Source: an uncultured Oscillospiraceae bacterium (lineage in GTDB: Bacteria; Bacillota; Clostridia; Oscillospirales; Ruminococcaceae). From it: a DNA stretch of 64,000 bases. The stretch is from contig CAJTZM010000010.1 of assembly GCA_910583935.1 (NCBI GenBank), forward strand, positions 1-64,000. The letters run 5' to 3'. The first letter of the stretch is position 1. Each line of letters starts with the position of its first letter. A program made the position numbers and the translations under genes. Below are positions 52,573 through 60,938 of the stretch, one piece after another. The notes under the pieces were generated by a model, which saw nothing but the letters and a program-made list of their open reading frames with translations, had not been told where the DNA came from and did no database searches.

Positions 52573-53181
52573 ATGACTGAGCGGGAAAAGATGCTGTCCG
52601 GGAGGCTGTACGACCCATCGGACCAGGAGTTGGCTGGCCTTCGGCAGAGGGCTTTCCGGCTGGTGGAGCAGTTTAACCGTCTGCAAAAGGAGGACGCCGC
52701 CGCCCAGAGGGAAATTTTACAAAAGCTCTTGGGCGGTATGGGAAAAAACGTGACTTTTCGGGCGGCGGTCCGGTTCGACTACGGCTGCAATACCTATATT
52801 GGGGACGACTGCTATTTTAATTTTAATGCGGTGTTTTTAGACTGCGCTTCCATCCACATCGGCTCTAACGTAATGGTCGGACCCGGCGGCTCCTTTTTTA
52901 CGGCGCTGCACCCGCTGCTGGCTGAGGAGCGCAATGTCCGAACCGGCCCGGATGGCCGGCGGTACAATCTAGAGTACGCCAAGCCCATAACGGTAGAGGA
53001 TAACGTGTGGCTGGGCGGCGGCGTGATTGTCAACGGAGGGGTGACCATCGGCCATGACGCGGTCATCGGCTCGGGCAGCGTGGTCACTCGGGATATCCCG
53101 CCGGGGGTTTTAGCTGCGGGGGTTCCCTGCCGGGTGATCCGGCCTATCACCGAGGCAGATCGAATGGGACTGGAAAAATAG
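52573..53181 (+). CDS. Sugar O-acetyltransferase (maltose/galactoside acetyltransferase family)
   Basis: A 202-residue acetyl-CoA-dependent enzyme of the LacA/Maa family. The N-terminal Mac domain begins MTEREKMLSGRLYDPSDQEL, and the left-handed beta-helix follows with FDYGCNTYIGDDCYFNFNAV, the catalytic histidine in TALHPLL near residue 113, and DNVWLGGGVIVNGGVTIG. The C-terminus AAGVPCRVIRPI is standard. It acetylates non-metabolised sugars as a detoxification step (family knowledge). AAGGAGG lies 8 nt before ATG 52573. It is monocistronic. Confidence 0.93.
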   Translation: MTEREKMLSGRLYDPSDQELAGLRQRAFRLVEQFNRLQKEDAAAQREILQKLLGGMGKNVTFRAAVRFDYGCNTYIGDDCYFNFNAVFLDCASIHIGSNVMVGPGGSFFTALHPLLAEERNVRTGPDGRRYNLEYAKPITVEDNVWLGGGVIVNGGVTIGHDAVIGSGSVVTRDIPPGVLAAGVPCRVIRPITEADRMGLEK

Positions 53182-53184
53182 AAT

Positions 53185-53223
53185 AAAAACCCTCGGAAGG
53201 TTCTTTGCCTTCCGAGGGTTTTT
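53185..53223. terminator. Bidirectional terminator after the sugar acetyltransferase gene
   Basis: AAAAACCCTCGGAAGG pairs with CCTTCCGAGGGTTTTT around TTCTTTG. Confidence 0.9.
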
Positions 53224-53243
53224 GTCAAAAGGAGGAACTCCAT

Positions 53244-53795
53244 CTATTTTCGCCGCTCCACTGCCAGGATGTACGGGCAGTCGGGCGCGTGGATTAGTCG
53301 GTGAAGCAGTACGTCGTACCGCTTAGAGTCCAGGGCGGACAGCTTTTTTTGCAGGGCTTCCCCCTCCAGCCGCCCCTCCTGGTGGCCGGGATAGACCACG
53401 ACGACCAAAACGCCGCCCACCCGCAGCAGGGCCAGGGCCTTGTCCACTGCCTCCAGGGTGGTTTCCCGGCGGGTGGTGACCGTTTTGTCCGCCCAGGGCA
53501 GATAACCCAGATTGAACATCCCCGCATCCAAGGGTGTTTGGATGTACCGGTTCAGATGGCTGTGGCTGTCCAGAACCAGCTGGACGTTTTCCCCGGCGTA
53601 GTGCTCGGCCAGCAGCTTTTTGGTGGCATCCAGCGCGGCGGGCTGAATATCGAAGGCCCAGACCGTCCCGCCAGGAAGGGCCTGGGCTAAAAACAGGGTG
53701 TCGTGACCATTGCCCATAGTGAAATCCGCCGCTGTCCCGCCGGGACGAAGGGCGGGCCGTATCAGCTCCTTGGCGGTTTGCAGAATGCTTTGCAC
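53244..53795 (-). CDS. mnmM: MnmM-type tRNA wobble-uridine methyltransferase (YtqB family)
   Basis: A 183-residue SAM-dependent methyltransferase of the YtqB family. Motif I is ADFTMGNGHDTLFLAQAL near residue 25, and the family signature NLGYLPWADK lies near residue 95, with VVVVYPGHQEG later. YtqB proteins have been reported to methylate nm5U to mnm5U at tRNA position 34 in bacteria lacking a bifunctional MnmC. The start is GTG 53795 after AAAGGAGG; the long upstream frame lies over the neighbouring radical SAM gene and is a shadow. It is second in an operon behind the ytqA homologue, the same order as in Bacillus. Confidence 0.87.
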   Translation of the reverse strand: MQSILQTAKELIRPALRPGGTAADFTMGNGHDTLFLAQALPGGTVWAFDIQPAALDATKKLLAEHYAGENVQLVLDSHSHLNRYIQTPLDAGMFNLGYLPWADKTVTTRRETTLEAVDKALALLRVGGVLVVVVYPGHQEGRLEGEALQKKLSALDSKRYDVLLHRLIHAPDCPYILAVERRK

Positions 53796-53814
53796 AAAAA
53801 TGCGCCTCCTTTTT

Positions 53815-54765
53815 CTAGAATGAAGGTCCCGGCGAAAACCGCGCCCCCTGTACCGTGTCCCGGCGGGACAGCTCCCAGTCGATGGCGTTGAGCACCTCCC
53901 GCTTGCGAACGCTCCACAAGGGGCCAATCAGCGCCCGACGGTCCCCGTCGCCGGTCAGGCGCTGGATGACCGTCTGCGGCGGCAGCAGCTCCAGCTGGTC
54001 GCAGATCAGCCGGACATATTCCTCCTTTTCCAAAAGCGGGAAAGGCGCAGCCCGATATTGGGCGGCCAGCGCCGTCCCCTGCAAAAGGTGAAGAAGATGC
54101 AGCTTGACCGCAAAGGGCCGAAGCGCCGCCACCTGCCGGACCGACTGGCGCATCATCTCCCCGGTTTCCCCCGGCAACCCGTTGATCAGATGGACGCAGA
54201 CCGGAATGCCCCGATCTGTCAGGGCCCGGTATCCGGCGAGAAAGGCGGCGTAGTTGTGGCCGCGGTTGATTTGCCGGGCGGTTTGGTCGTGGACCGTTTG
54301 CAGACCCAATTCCACTGTAAGGTCGGTGCGGCGGGCCAAATTCGTCAGGTAATCCAGCACCGGCGGCGGCAGACAGTCGGCCCGGGTGGCGATGGAAAGC
54401 CCCACGACGCCGGGCAGCGCCAGAGCCGTCTCGAATTTTTCCCGCAGGACGGGCAGCGGCGCGTAGGTGCTGGTGCCTGCCTGAAAGTACGCGATAAAAA
54501 GCGCTTCCGGCCACTTTTTTGCGAATACCGCCTGCATCTGGGCAAACTGCTCCGGGATGGGAAGGGAAGGATCGCCGCCAAAATCGCCGCTTTGCTGTCC
54601 GGAACAGAAGGTGCAGCCGCCGCTGCCGCAGGTCCCGTCCCGGTTAGGACAGGAAAAGCCGGCGTTCAAGGGGATCTTACAGACCTTTTGGCCGTATTTT
54701 TGGCGCAGATAGTAATTCCAGGTGTAATAGCGCTTATTATCGTTGGAATAGAAAAAAGCAGCCAT
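53815..54765 (-). CDS. Radical SAM protein, YtqA/YhcC family (TIGR01212)
   Basis: A 316-residue radical SAM enzyme. The cysteine cluster is spaced differently from CxxxCxxC, in CPNRDGTCGSGGCTFCSGQ near residue 40, which is the family hallmark. VELGLQTVHDQTARQINRGH and HLINGLPGETGEMM are also typical. YtqA has been linked with YtqB in making wobble-uridine modifications of tRNA (named MnmL in Bacillus); function here is inferred from family and from the conserved ytqA-ytqB order. It lies 1 bp after the FkbM gene and is probably co-transcribed with it. Confidence 0.88.
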   Translation of the reverse strand: MAAFFYSNDNKRYYTWNYYLRQKYGQKVCKIPLNAGFSCPNRDGTCGSGGCTFCSGQQSGDFGGDPSLPIPEQFAQMQAVFAKKWPEALFIAYFQAGTSTYAPLPVLREKFETALALPGVVGLSIATRADCLPPPVLDYLTNLARRTDLTVELGLQTVHDQTARQINRGHNYAAFLAGYRALTDRGIPVCVHLINGLPGETGEMMRQSVRQVAALRPFAVKLHLLHLLQGTALAAQYRAAPFPLLEKEEYVRLICDQLELLPPQTVIQRLTGDGDRRALIGPLWSVRKREVLNAIDWELSRRDTVQGARFSPGPSF

Positions 54766-54766
54766 C

Positions 54767-55852
54767 CTATCCCTCCCCCCAGATGCCGATCAGGTTAATC
54801 TCCCAGGCGGGGATGTAGGGAAAACGGCGCAGGTATAGCCGGTATCCGGGCTGGATGCGCTGGATTTGCAGCGGCAGGGCGAACAGATCCTCGCTACGAT
54901 GGTAGGCGCTGATCATCAGCTTAGGTCTATGTCTTCGGATGGCGTTGGCCGCGCCTAAAATCGCTTGGGATTCACTTCCCTCCACATCCATTTTCAAAAA
55001 GGTCACCGGATCCTGGCCGATGAGATTATCCAAAGAGTTGGCCAAAACCTTCCGCCCGGCGTCGGCAACGGCAGAGCTGCGTCCGGCTTTGGGCGCAAAG
55101 GTAAGACACGCCCGGTCATCCCAGGCGGCCAGATTCCACAGTCGGACTCGGCTGTCGGGGAAAATTCCCAGCATCTCGGCCCGGCGGCAGAGCTTTCGGT
55201 AGTTTTTTGGATCCGGCTCCATGGCAAAGATGCGGGAAAACTGGCCGCCGGTCCTTTGCAGGAATTCTTGGATGGTATCGCCGCTGTAGGCGCCCAGATC
55301 CGCATAGGATTCTTCCGGGCCCAATTGTACCAGAGAGGAGAAGGCTTCGTCCCGGGGGGAGGCAGTGCGGACCAGATCGTCCACCTGGCCGGTGAGCTTG
55401 TAGGCGATCAGATCCTGATAAATCTGCCGTGACCGACGGTCGGCCAAAAGGGACAGGGCCTTTTCTGCCTCAGGCAGATTATCCCGCAGAAACGCCCGGT
55501 CAAATAGGTTTTCCCCTGCTACAGGAACATCCGGGGCGTATAGCTCGTACTGCCGCGCCAGCTCAAGAATCGCCGCCATGGTGGGCGCATCCTGAACGGC
55601 AAAGGCGGTGACAATCACAAAATCCCCATATAGGTCCTGGATTTCCGCTAGGCGCTTGACCCGTTTTCCGTGAAAGCTGTGCCCTCGGACAAAGGTGTCG
55701 CTGGCGAAGAAGTCCTGGACAGCGACCCCCAGCCGGTCCAGCTGGTGCAGGATGCGGTCTGCGCCGTTGCCCATGCCGTACAGGACGATGGGCTTTTTGG
55801 TTTGTTGCAGGCGCTCCCAGCAGGTGGGAAGGGCCAAAAGCGGCTTTAGCAT
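54767..55852 (-). CDS. FkbM family methyltransferase with N-terminal Rossmann-like domain
   Basis: A 361-residue protein. Residues 15-125 form a nucleotide-binding-like domain with IVLYGMGNGADRILHQLD and GDFVIVTAFAVQD. Residues 175-330 are an FkbM-type SAM methyltransferase: motif I is YADLGAYSGDTIQEFLQ, an acidic loop EPDPKNYRKL, and motif LKMDVEGSESQAILGA. The combination resembles sugar- or polysaccharide-modifying FkbM proteins (family knowledge). It has GGAGGTG before ATG 55852 and leads the ytqA-ytqB pair. The substrate is unknown, and it has no obvious link to tRNA modification. Confidence 0.82.
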   Translation of the reverse strand: MLKPLLALPTCWERLQQTKKPIVLYGMGNGADRILHQLDRLGVAVQDFFASDTFVRGHSFHGKRVKRLAEIQDLYGDFVIVTAFAVQDAPTMAAILELARQYELYAPDVPVAGENLFDRAFLRDNLPEAEKALSLLADRRSRQIYQDLIAYKLTGQVDDLVRTASPRDEAFSSLVQLGPEESYADLGAYSGDTIQEFLQRTGGQFSRIFAMEPDPKNYRKLCRRAEMLGIFPDSRVRLWNLAAWDDRACLTFAPKAGRSSAVADAGRKVLANSLDNLIGQDPVTFLKMDVEGSESQAILGAANAIRRHRPKLMISAYHRSEDLFALPLQIQRIQPGYRLYLRRFPYIPAWEINLIGIWGEG

Positions 55853-56073
55853 AACAATTCACCTCCGGATTTTCGACAGACCCAGTGTAACATATCCGCC
55901 GCCGGGCTGCAACGGCGCTTTTCTTTTTAGGGGACGCGCACAAAATCCCCGCCGGCGCATAAGCTGAAAATAGGGCTTTTTCCGCTCTTTGGGGAAAGGC
56001 GATTTTCGGCGGGCCGCCGGCCGGAACCGGACGGCATTGATTTTGCTCTTGGCAGGTCAAGTAAGGAGGAGCT

Positions 56074-56778
56074 ATGTTATCAGTCTGGCTATCCGCTCTG
56101 GCAGGCGGCTTTTTGTACTTTGCGCTGCACCTCACCGCATCCGGCTCTTTCCCCCGTCCGTTGTCCGCCGCCCAGGAGCGGGAATGCCTGCAGAAGATCC
56201 GGCAGGGAGACCAGCAGGCCAGGGATTATTTTATTGAGCACAACCTGCGGCTGGTAGCCCATATCATCAAAAAATACTACGCCGCATATAAAGAGCAGGA
56301 GGACTTGATCTCGATTGGCACCATTGGGCTGATTAAAGCGGTGGGGACCTTCAACTGCGAGAAGGGAATTCGGTTTGCCACCTATGCCTCCCGCTGTATT
56401 GAAAATGAAATCCTGATGTATTTTAGGGGCCGAAAAAAATACGCGCAGGATGTATACATACAAGACCCTATTGACACCGACGCCGATGGGAACGCCCTGA
56501 CGCTGATGGATATTATGGCCCAGGAGGGCGATATTTTGGAGGATGTGGATCGCCGGTTAAAAAGCGACCGGCTTCACAGATATATCCATCAATTTCTGGA
56601 CCCAAGGGAGCGGCAGGTTATCTGCCTGCGATATGGCCTGGGGGGAAAGGCGCCTATGGCCCAGCGAGAGGTGGCCGCGCTTTTGGGAATTTCCCGCAGC
56701 TATGTGTCCCGCATCGAAAAAAAGGCGGTGGGCATTCTGCGCAGCTGCTTTTCCGAGGAATTGCCTCACGGCTTTTAA
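56074..56778 (+). CDS. sigK: Sporulation sigma factor SigK (late mother cell)
   Basis: A 234-residue sigma-70 factor. The hydrophobic N-terminus (residues 1-22, MLSVWLSALAGGFLYFALHL) resembles the pro-sequence of pro-sigma-K, followed by SFPRPLSAAQERE. Region 2 is EHNLRLVAHIIKKYYAAYKE and DLISIGTIGLIKAV, and region 4 is LGISRSYVSRIEKKA. The gene is intact, with no skin-type insertion. AAGGAGG lies before ATG 56074. Its processing protease is not in the window. It implies the organism sporulates or descends from a sporulator; SigE is a close relative but lacks this N-terminus. Confidence 0.9.
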   Translation: MLSVWLSALAGGFLYFALHLTASGSFPRPLSAAQERECLQKIRQGDQQARDYFIEHNLRLVAHIIKKYYAAYKEQEDLISIGTIGLIKAVGTFNCEKGIRFATYASRCIENEILMYFRGRKKYAQDVYIQDPIDTDADGNALTLMDIMAQEGDILEDVDRRLKSDRLHRYIHQFLDPRERQVICLRYGLGGKAPMAQREVAALLGISRSYVSRIEKKAVGILRSCFSEELPHGF

Positions 56779-56870
56779 TCAAGGCCGCGCTGCTTTTGGA
56801 CCTTGCGCCTGGTAAGAATTTGGCATAAAATAGGATGAGACACGGCAATGATCTCTTTTAGGAGGCGCTT

Positions 56871-57929
56871 ATGGCAAAATGTTGTTGGTGCAAAAAAAGC
56901 GGACTGCTGCTGACCGTCAACCGCTACGGCTTCTGTAAGCCGTGCAGCGACGCAGTCCGCGGCAGAATCAAGGGAATGTTGGACCAGGTCCGGGCGGCAG
57001 CCCAAGGCGCTGATACGGCCCGGGACCGCCAGACGCTTTTGCAGCTCACGCCGCAGCTTGAGCGGGCTATGCAGATGATTCGGGAGCTGGAGGCGCTGCG
57101 CCCCAGCGTGCCCTTTTTTCAGTCAGATACCGCCGAATATGCCCAAACAATTTTGTTGGGATTGGAGAGGGCAGCGGGCAAAGCGCCCTTTGCGCTATCC
57201 TACTCACACGGTCCCGACTCCGCTGTGGAAAAGGCGATGGCCCAGGTCTGGTCCGCAAAAACGACAGTGGGAAAAAGAATAAAGGGAGGCGGTCCCGACT
57301 CTGGCGGCTATCTGGACTTTCCTTTGACGGTGGATGGATTGGTCCCTGCCTATTTCTACGGATCCCTTCCCCTGGTGCCTTCCCCAGGCCTGGCAGAGCC
57401 CGGCCTGCCGGGGGGGCGGGTGCTGCTGGAGCAGGATCCCCAAAATAGGGAGGATCCGGATACGGTTCGGGTTTACCAGGCGGGCCGGGAGCTGGGGCAA
57501 CTGCCCGCCGATTCAATCCGGCGGATGGTCAACGCATGGCTGGACCGGGAATTGCCGGTTTTAGCCAGGATTTCCTGTGCAGGCGGGACGGCCCAGCTTC
57601 TGGAGCTGGAGATCTGCTTTTATGACCAGCAGAAGAAAAGCGGCTTTCGATTTTTTTCGCTGGTCCCGCCCGAGGGACAGCCGCTTCCGGAAAATCTGCT
57701 GTCGGCGGAGCGCTGGCAGCCGGTGACCTTTCGCTGGCAGCCGCAGCAGGAACGATATGCCGCCCATGGTCAGGATGGGCAGGAGCTGGGCTTTCTCCCC
57801 CAAGAGGCGGAATCGCTTTTGGAGGATGGGGAACCGTTTGCCTTTCTGTATCAGGTGCAGAAAGGGGATAACGGGCCGCCTGCCGCTACGGTGGCGATTG
57901 AGCGCCGCCGCCGGCGGTGGGTAAGATAA
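56871..57929 (+). CDS. Zinc-ribbon and HIRAN-like domain protein, function unknown
   Basis: A 352-residue protein with no signal peptide. Residues 4-25 hold CCWCKKSG and FCKPC, a plausible zinc ribbon. Residues 25-100 are helical. Residues 185-245 (RVLLEQDPQNREDPDTVRVY, then LGQLPADSIRRMVNAWLD) match the pattern of a HIRAN domain, which in other proteins binds free 3' ends of single-stranded DNA. The C-terminal third is beta-rich, ending in RRRRRW. AGGAGG lies before ATG 56871. It is 92 bp downstream of sigK. I do not recognise a full-length family; DNA binding is inferred from the HIRAN-like part only. Confidence 0.6.
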   Translation: MAKCCWCKKSGLLLTVNRYGFCKPCSDAVRGRIKGMLDQVRAAAQGADTARDRQTLLQLTPQLERAMQMIRELEALRPSVPFFQSDTAEYAQTILLGLERAAGKAPFALSYSHGPDSAVEKAMAQVWSAKTTVGKRIKGGGPDSGGYLDFPLTVDGLVPAYFYGSLPLVPSPGLAEPGLPGGRVLLEQDPQNREDPDTVRVYQAGRELGQLPADSIRRMVNAWLDRELPVLARISCAGGTAQLLELEICFYDQQKKSGFRFFSLVPPEGQPLPENLLSAERWQPVTFRWQPQQERYAAHGQDGQELGFLPQEAESLLEDGEPFAFLYQVQKGDNGPPAATVAIERRRRRWVR

Positions 57930-57964
57930 GCGCAAAGCCGGCATTGTCTGAATCGACAAAAAAT

Positions 57965-57998
57965 AAACGGCCCGTCTGTTGGCAGACAGGCCGTTTTT
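57965..57998. terminator. Terminator after the HIRAN-like gene
   Basis: AAACGGCC-CGTCTG pairs with CAGAC-A-GGCCGTTT around TTGG, then TTTAT. Confidence 0.8.
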
Positions 57999-58146
57999 AT
58001 GTGTCTTCGCGAAACAAATCCCAGGGAAAAAACGACTTCAAGGCGAATGCAATCAAAACGTTACCCAGCTTGTTTTCCTTAGACCGGATCCAACGGTTTG
58101 TTTGCAGATGGTTTTTGCCTGCGCTGATACTCCTTTGGGGGGAGGA

Positions 58147-58560
58147 TCAGCCGTTTTCCTGCGGGTGCAGCGCCAGATGCTCCTTTTCCAGCTCAGTCAA
58201 CAGCGCGCCGAAGGGCCAACCTTGGTTGTGGGGGGTCATAACCGCTTTCAGCTCAACCCGCAGCTTGAGCAGGTTCATTTTTTCCAACAGCTGGCGGACT
58301 CGCTTTTCCTCCAGCCCGCAGATGATCATGGCTTCCCGCTGAGGGAGAGGCTGATCCCAGGGAGATTCTGCCGGAGAAAAGCCGGGGATTCCGGCCAAAT
58401 AACCAAGAGAATCGCCAAAGCCGCCGGCAGAAACTGTCTGGAAGGGGATGTTTTCCTTCTGACAGAAGGCGGCGACCGCATGACTTTGATCCATACCGCC
58501 GCCGGGATAGAAAAGAATTTTCGGTGCGGCCGATCTTTGAATATGCGCTTTCATTTTCAT
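58147..58560 (-). CDS. DUF3783 family protein
   Basis: A 137-residue protein. The C-terminal half, with ICGLEEKRVRQLLEKMNLLK then ELKAVMTPHNQGWPFGALL and LEKEHLAL, is the DUF3783 domain. The N-terminal half PKILFYPGGGMDQSHAVAAF is less typical. The start ATG 58560 overlaps the stop of fruK (ATGA), so translation is coupled; ATG 58554 is an alternative. Function is not known. Confidence 0.82.
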   Translation of the reverse strand: MKMKAHIQRSAAPKILFYPGGGMDQSHAVAAFCQKENIPFQTVSAGGFGDSLGYLAGIPGFSPAESPWDQPLPQREAMIICGLEEKRVRQLLEKMNLLKLRVELKAVMTPHNQGWPFGALLTELEKEHLALHPQENG

Positions 58561-59474
58561 CTTCCTTTGTCCTGTTTTTTTTGTGCTTCTATTGCAAGAA
58601 TTTCTTCCTTTTTCGCCAGTCTTCCCTCAAAGGCAGTGGCGCTTCCGGCGGCAACAGCCAGCTTCAATGCGTCGGGCCAGCTCTGCCCTAAGGCCAATCC
58701 CGCTAAAAATCCGGCGGTGAGACTGTCCCCTGCGCCGGTGGCGCCCTTGCAGACGCCTTTGGGGGCCGCCAGATGGCAGAAGGCACCGGATTTGGTCAAA
58801 AGCGCCGCGCCGTCGGCGCCCAAGGAAAGCAATACGCTGTGCGCTCCCATGGCCTGGATACGCCGAACCGCTTCCTGGGCAAAATCCGGGCCGCTTTCCG
58901 CCAGACCCAGCAGACGGGCCGCTTCGGCCCGGTTGGGCTTGACCAGATCAGGCCGCCCCTTTAGACTGCGGCGCAGCAGCTCGCCGTCGGCGTCGACCAC
59001 GGTAAAAACGCCCTGATGCCGCAGACGGTCTAGGATATCCCGGACAAAATCTGGCTTAATCCCTGGCGGCAGACTTCCCCCAAAGGAGAGAATGTCCCCT
59101 TCCTCCAGTGTTTCCAGCCGCTGGCAGAGCCGGCGCAGCTCCTGCGGGGAGACGGAAGGTCCAGGCGCGTTAATCTCGGTCTCTTCCCCGGCGCGCAGCT
59201 TTACATTGATCCGGGTTTCCCCTTGAATCTCGGTTAGCTCCTCTTTGATTCCCTGTTCCTGCAAAAGTCTTCGCAGCTGCTGTCCCGCGTATCCTCCGGC
59301 AAAGCCCAAGGCCCGGTTGGGAACCCCTAAGCGGGTGAGGATCACCGATTGATTGATCCCCTTGCCGCCAAAAACCAACCGGGCCGCTTCAGCCCGGTTG
59401 ACCTGGCCCAAAAGGACCGGATGCCCCTCTAAAACATAATCCAGCGAAGGGTTTAGGGTAACGGTATAGATCAT
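58557..59474 (-). CDS. fruK: 1-phosphofructokinase (PfkB family)
   Basis: Ribokinase-type sugar kinase. 305 residues starting MIYTVTLNPSLDYVLEG, with the substrate loop FGGKGINQSVILTRLG near residue 36, NVKLRAGEETEINAPGP and the catalytic motif GATGAGDSLTAGFLAG near residue 245. These fit 1-phosphofructokinase or tagatose-6-phosphate kinase. No fructose PTS or fruR gene is adjacent within the window, so the substrate assignment rests on sequence. GGAG lies 7 nt before ATG 59474. It overlaps the DUF3783 gene by 4 bp. Confidence 0.87.
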   Translation of the reverse strand: MIYTVTLNPSLDYVLEGHPVLLGQVNRAEAARLVFGGKGINQSVILTRLGVPNRALGFAGGYAGQQLRRLLQEQGIKEELTEIQGETRINVKLRAGEETEINAPGPSVSPQELRRLCQRLETLEEGDILSFGGSLPPGIKPDFVRDILDRLRHQGVFTVVDADGELLRRSLKGRPDLVKPNRAEAARLLGLAESGPDFAQEAVRRIQAMGAHSVLLSLGADGAALLTKSGAFCHLAAPKGVCKGATGAGDSLTAGFLAGLALGQSWPDALKLAVAAGSATAFEGRLAKKEEILAIEAQKKQDKGR

Positions 59475-59567
59475 AAGCAGGACTCCTTTCCGGTTAAGAG
59501 CGGTTGGACGCAGGGACGGAAAAACCGTTTAAGGGAGGGGAAAGCACCCTTCGAATCCGCCGGACAC

Positions 59568-59607
59568 AAAAAGGCGATCCCCGGCTTTTTGTTGGGTATC
59601 GCCTTTT
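59568..59607. terminator. Terminator between the PrsA-like gene and fruK
   Basis: AAAAAGGCGAT(CCC) pairs with (GGG)TATCGCCTTTT around a loop of about 12 nt. Confidence 0.75.
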
Positions 59608-59659
59608 GTTTTGGGAGGATTAGGAAATCCCGGTGTCGTCGCCGGCATTCCTTTTCTTG

Positions 59660-60721
59660 TTAGCCTAAGATTTTTTTGGCCCCATATCGTCTGACAGCCG
59701 CGTCGTTAAAGGTAATCTGGACCGATTCAGCCCACTGTGCCACCTGCTCCATAAATTCATCGTTTTTCACGGCGGAGAGGATGGATTCCCGGTTTTTCTG
59801 GAAATTTTCTTGATCCGCCATGGGATCCAGCTTTTTGACCAGAATCAGTGCGTCGTCGGTGGTGACGACCTTGAGCTCGTCCGCCTTCATCTGTTTGACC
59901 GCCGTGACCATCGCCTCGGGGTAATAGGATTCAGTGGATGCGGAGATGATATTGTCAAAATAATCGTCCGCTCGGTCCGGAAGGTCTGCTTCCGCCGTAC
60001 CCTGTTCTTTTAAGAGAGTCCGCTCCGTCTCTTTTAAAAGAGCGACAAAATCCTCGCCGTCCCGGGCACGGGTAATAGTCTGATCGACCAGATCCTTACG
60101 ATTTTGCAGCTTCTCTCCCTCCAGATCCTTGGTGGAAACGGAGATATACTGGATATTCTGGTAGTTTTCTGCGTAGTAATCCTTCAAATCCTTGTCGCTG
60201 ACCTCTTTTTCCCCGCCCTGGCCATAGATGGAGTTAAAGATCATGCGGGAACGGTAACGAGACTCGATCTGCAGGCGGACCGACTCTTTGGAAATGCCGT
60301 TTTTTTCGTAGGATTCCTTTCCCTCAGACCAGTAGCTTTCCAGCTCCTGGTCCATCAGCGCCTGATCCGCCTCGTCAAAGGAGAGTCCCAATTCATTAAA
60401 CCGGTTTAGAATGGCAAAATAGTTTTTCACACTTTCCTGGGTTTTGTCGCCAATCCAGTCGTTTAACGATTTGCCGTCTAACGAGTTTTTCCACAGGTTT
60501 TTCGGGTTGACAGATTCCGCGTTTTCGATGTACATCTGCTGCAGGACCGAGACAGCGGAGCTATAGTTGTTGGAGAGATTCAAAATATATACGCCGGCCG
60601 GAAGGGTTGTGTCTCCGGATTTGGCGATCCAGGTCGTAGATTGGTTCAGTGTACAGCCGCCAAACGCCAAAAGGACCGCAAGGGCCGCTGCAAGCGCGAG
60701 GACGGATTTTAATCGTTTCAT
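59660..60721 (-). CDS. PrsA/SurA-like lipoprotein foldase (no clear PPIase site)
   Basis: A 353-residue secreted lipoprotein. Residues 1-22 are a signal peptide with lipobox AFGGC. The mature part is helical and charged: an N-terminal SurA_N-like region with DKTQESVKNYFAILNRFNELGLSF, then DKDLKDYYAENYQNIQYISVS, the typical start of a parvulin domain, but the histidine- and cysteine-rich parvulin active site is not obvious. It is probably a chaperone for exported proteins. ATG 60721 is chosen because it is 8 nt after AGGAG, while ATG 60727 is too close. Confidence 0.83.
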   Translation of the reverse strand: MKRLKSVLALAAALAVLLAFGGCTLNQSTTWIAKSGDTTLPAGVYILNLSNNYSSAVSVLQQMYIENAESVNPKNLWKNSLDGKSLNDWIGDKTQESVKNYFAILNRFNELGLSFDEADQALMDQELESYWSEGKESYEKNGISKESVRLQIESRYRSRMIFNSIYGQGGEKEVSDKDLKDYYAENYQNIQYISVSTKDLEGEKLQNRKDLVDQTITRARDGEDFVALLKETERTLLKEQGTAEADLPDRADDYFDNIISASTESYYPEAMVTAVKQMKADELKVVTTDDALILVKKLDPMADQENFQKNRESILSAVKNDEFMEQVAQWAESVQITFNDAAVRRYGAKKILG

Positions 60722-60797
60722 ATACATTTCTCCTAAACAATGTTTTCAAAAAGGCCTGTCCACCCTTTGGCAGGGGAACAAAACTACAGTATTTTTT

Positions 60798-60826
60798 ATT
60801 ATACACAACGGTGGATCAAAAGTCCA
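60798..60826 (-). promoter_or_regulatory. Promoter of the PrsA-like gene
   Basis: On the minus strand TGGACT (60821-60826), 17-bp spacer, TATAAT (60798-60803). Confidence 0.55.
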
Positions 60827-60938
60827 GAAACATATAATGAATTTTTGCGCAGAGAAAAGAGAAAGCAGCTTCCGGCAAAAAACAGTTGAGAATCGGGCGG
60901 CAGAATGATAGTATAAAAGAAAAAGGAGGCGGACGGTT

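Noticed and set aside
57979..59016. 345-codon plus-strand frame across the DUF3783 and fruK genes
   Set aside because: Antisense to two supported genes and unlike any protein I recognise.
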